This document shows, piece by piece, positions 31,308-32,287 of a stretch of 32,287 nucleotides of DNA. Within the stretch, counting starts at the first letter, position 1. Each line of letters begins with the position of its first letter. This DNA comes from Rubrivivax sp. SCN 70-15 (GTDB lineage Bacteria; Pseudomonadota; Gammaproteobacteria; Burkholderiales; Burkholderiaceae_C): positions 1 through 32,287 of the forward strand of contig MEGM01000018.1 in NCBI GenBank assembly GCA_001725505.1. The letters run 5' to 3'. Under the pieces are notes generated by a model that worked only from the letters and a program-made list of their open reading frames with translations, ran no database searches and had not been told where the DNA came from. Position numbers and translations under genes: made by a program.

Positions 31308-32287
31308 GCCGCCGAGAGCGATCGACTCGCCTTCGACGACGACCGCCGTCACCCGAAGCTCGGCGTCGAGCAGCACCAGGTCGGCCCAGGCGCCTGGTGC
31401 CAGGCGCCCGCGGTCGTGCAGGCCCAGGTGTTCGGCGGCCAGGGTCGACGTGCGGCGCGAGGCCTCGGCCAGCGGCAGCCCGAGCGATACCAGGTTGCGC
31501 AAGGCCTGGTCCATCGTCAGCGTGCTGCCGGCGAGCGTGCCGTCGGCCAGGCGCACGCCGCCCTGGCACTTGGTGACGCGGTGGCGGCCGAGCCGGTAGT
31601 CGCCGTCGGGCATGCCGGCGGCGGCGGTCGAATCGGTCACGCAGTAGAGGCCGGGTATCGCGCGCAGCGCGGCGCGGATCGCGCCCGGGTGCACGTGCAG
31701 CAGGTCGGGGATGATCTCGGCGCGCTCGGCATGCGCGAGCGCGGCGCCGGCGATGCCGGGCGCGCGGTGGTGCATCGGCGTCATCGCGTTGAACAGATGC
31801 GTGAAGCCGGTCGCACCGGCCTGCAGCGCCGCGACGCCGTCTTCGTAGCTGCCCGCGCTATGGCCGATCTGGACCGCGAAGCCCTGCGCGCGCAGCGCGA
31901 CGATCAGTTCCAGGTGGCCGGGCAGCTCGGGCGCGATCGTCACCAGCTTCAGCGGCGCGATCGCGTGCAGCGCCAGCACCTCGGCCAGCGTCGCGGTGCG
32001 TGCGAAGTCGGGCTGCGCGCCGAGCTTGCCGGGGTTGATGTATGGGCCCTCGAGGTGCACGCCGAGCACGCGCGCGCCGCCGGCCGGCCGCGCAGCGACC
32101 GTGGGCGCGAGCGCGCGCAGCGCGGCCTCGATCTCGTCGGGCGGCGCCGTCATCGTCGTCGCGAGCAGCGAGGTCGTGCCGTGGCGCGCGTGCAGCGCCG
32201 CGATCGCCGCGACCGCATCGCCGCCTTCCATCGTGTCGCGGCCGCCGCCGCCGTGCACGTGCAGGTCGACGAAGCCGGGCAGCGCGA
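31305..32287 (-). CDS. nagA: N-acetylglucosamine-6-phosphate deacetylase (5' end outside the window)
   Basis: The frame is open to the right edge, so the N terminus is missing; a GTG at 32258 lies inside the conserved DLHVHGGGG metal-binding motif and is not a real start. Other NagA hallmarks follow: HARHGTTSLLATTMT, VLGVHLEGPYINPGKLGAQ, the metal histidines in QIGHSAGSYEDG and THLFNAMTPMHHRAPG, and the catalytic aspartate in CVTDSTAAAGMPDG. The enzyme removes acetate from GlcNAc-6-phosphate in the cytoplasm, feeding amino sugars into glycolysis and cell-wall recycling. Partner genes (nagB, a transporter, a regulator) would lie beyond the window. It converges on the dadA-like gene and ends in a dispersed repeat. 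Confidence 0.95.
   Translation of the reverse strand, partial: ALPGFVDLHVHGGGGRDTMEGGDAVAAIAALHARHGTTSLLATTMTAPPDEIEAALRALAPTVAARPAGGARVLGVHLEGPYINPGKLGAQPDFARTATLAEVLALHAIAPLKLVTIAPELPGHLELIVALRAQGFAVQIGHSAGSYEDGVAALQAGATGFTHLFNAMTPMHHRAPGIAGAALAHAERAEIIPDLLHVHPGAIRAALRAIPGLYCVTDSTAAAGMPDGDYRLGRHRVTKCQGGVRLADGTLAGSTLTMDQALRNLVSLGLPLAEASRRTSTLAAEHLGLHDRGRLAPGAWADLVLLDAELRVTAVVVEGESIALGG

Noticed and set aside
1-32287. tRNA or rRNA genes, insertion sequences or prophage genes
   Set aside because: No cloverleaf-like sequence with a recognisable T-loop, no rRNA segment, and no transposase, integrase or phage structural gene was seen.

Overview
The window is about 70% GC and densely coded, with long runs of same-strand genes, 4-nt start/stop overlaps and some GTG starts. 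The neighbourhood alr–arfB–(small membrane gene)–radA beside lplT, and a PEP-CTERM protein, point to a betaproteobacterium of the order Burkholderiales. A Rubrivivax/Leptothrix-like relative is my best guess; this is inference from gene content, not a database match.

Layout. 1-611: 3' end of an L-2-hydroxyglutarate oxidase-like flavoprotein. 562-3719 (minus): saccharopine dehydrogenase-like gene followed by an S9 peptidase, divergent from an Lrp/AsnC regulator (3844-4290) across a clear dyad. 4288-4750: gene-free, filled by two families of structured repeat arranged almost as a mirror image. 4760-8731 (minus): metallophosphoesterase, then radA, a small membrane protein, arfB and alr. 8828-11033 (plus): lplT and an EamA transporter, converging on a two-receiver protein (11041-11886). 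12022-13706: glutathione peroxidase and an aromatic aminotransferase. 13730-14665: LysR gene divergent from a 78-residue protein. 15043-17258 (minus): SDR and aldehyde dehydrogenase. 17408-19096: PEP-CTERM protein with an N-terminal zinc ribbon, then a secreted CAP protein. 19149-25652: dipeptide-type ABC transporter operon ending in a broken amidase gene. 25851-31108: LysR regulator divergent from a hippurate-hydrolase-like M20 amidohydrolase, an MHS-type transporter, a tandem glycine riboswitch and a dadA-like flavoprotein. 31305-end (minus): nagA, cut by the window edge.

Much of the window serves amino acid and peptide uptake and breakdown. The most coherent unit is 25851-31108: an amidohydrolase that could release an amino acid such as glycine, a transporter, and a D-amino-acid/glycine-oxidase-like enzyme behind a glycine-sensing RNA.

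The most unusual non-coding content is (a) a pair of inverted, doubly stemmed repeats whose outer stems differ but stay paired, and (b) a second hairpin repeat present at least five times, each at the 3' end of a gene. Three genes (S9 peptidase, metallophosphoesterase, amidase) each appear to carry a small internal deletion. That may be real decay or a sequence artefact.
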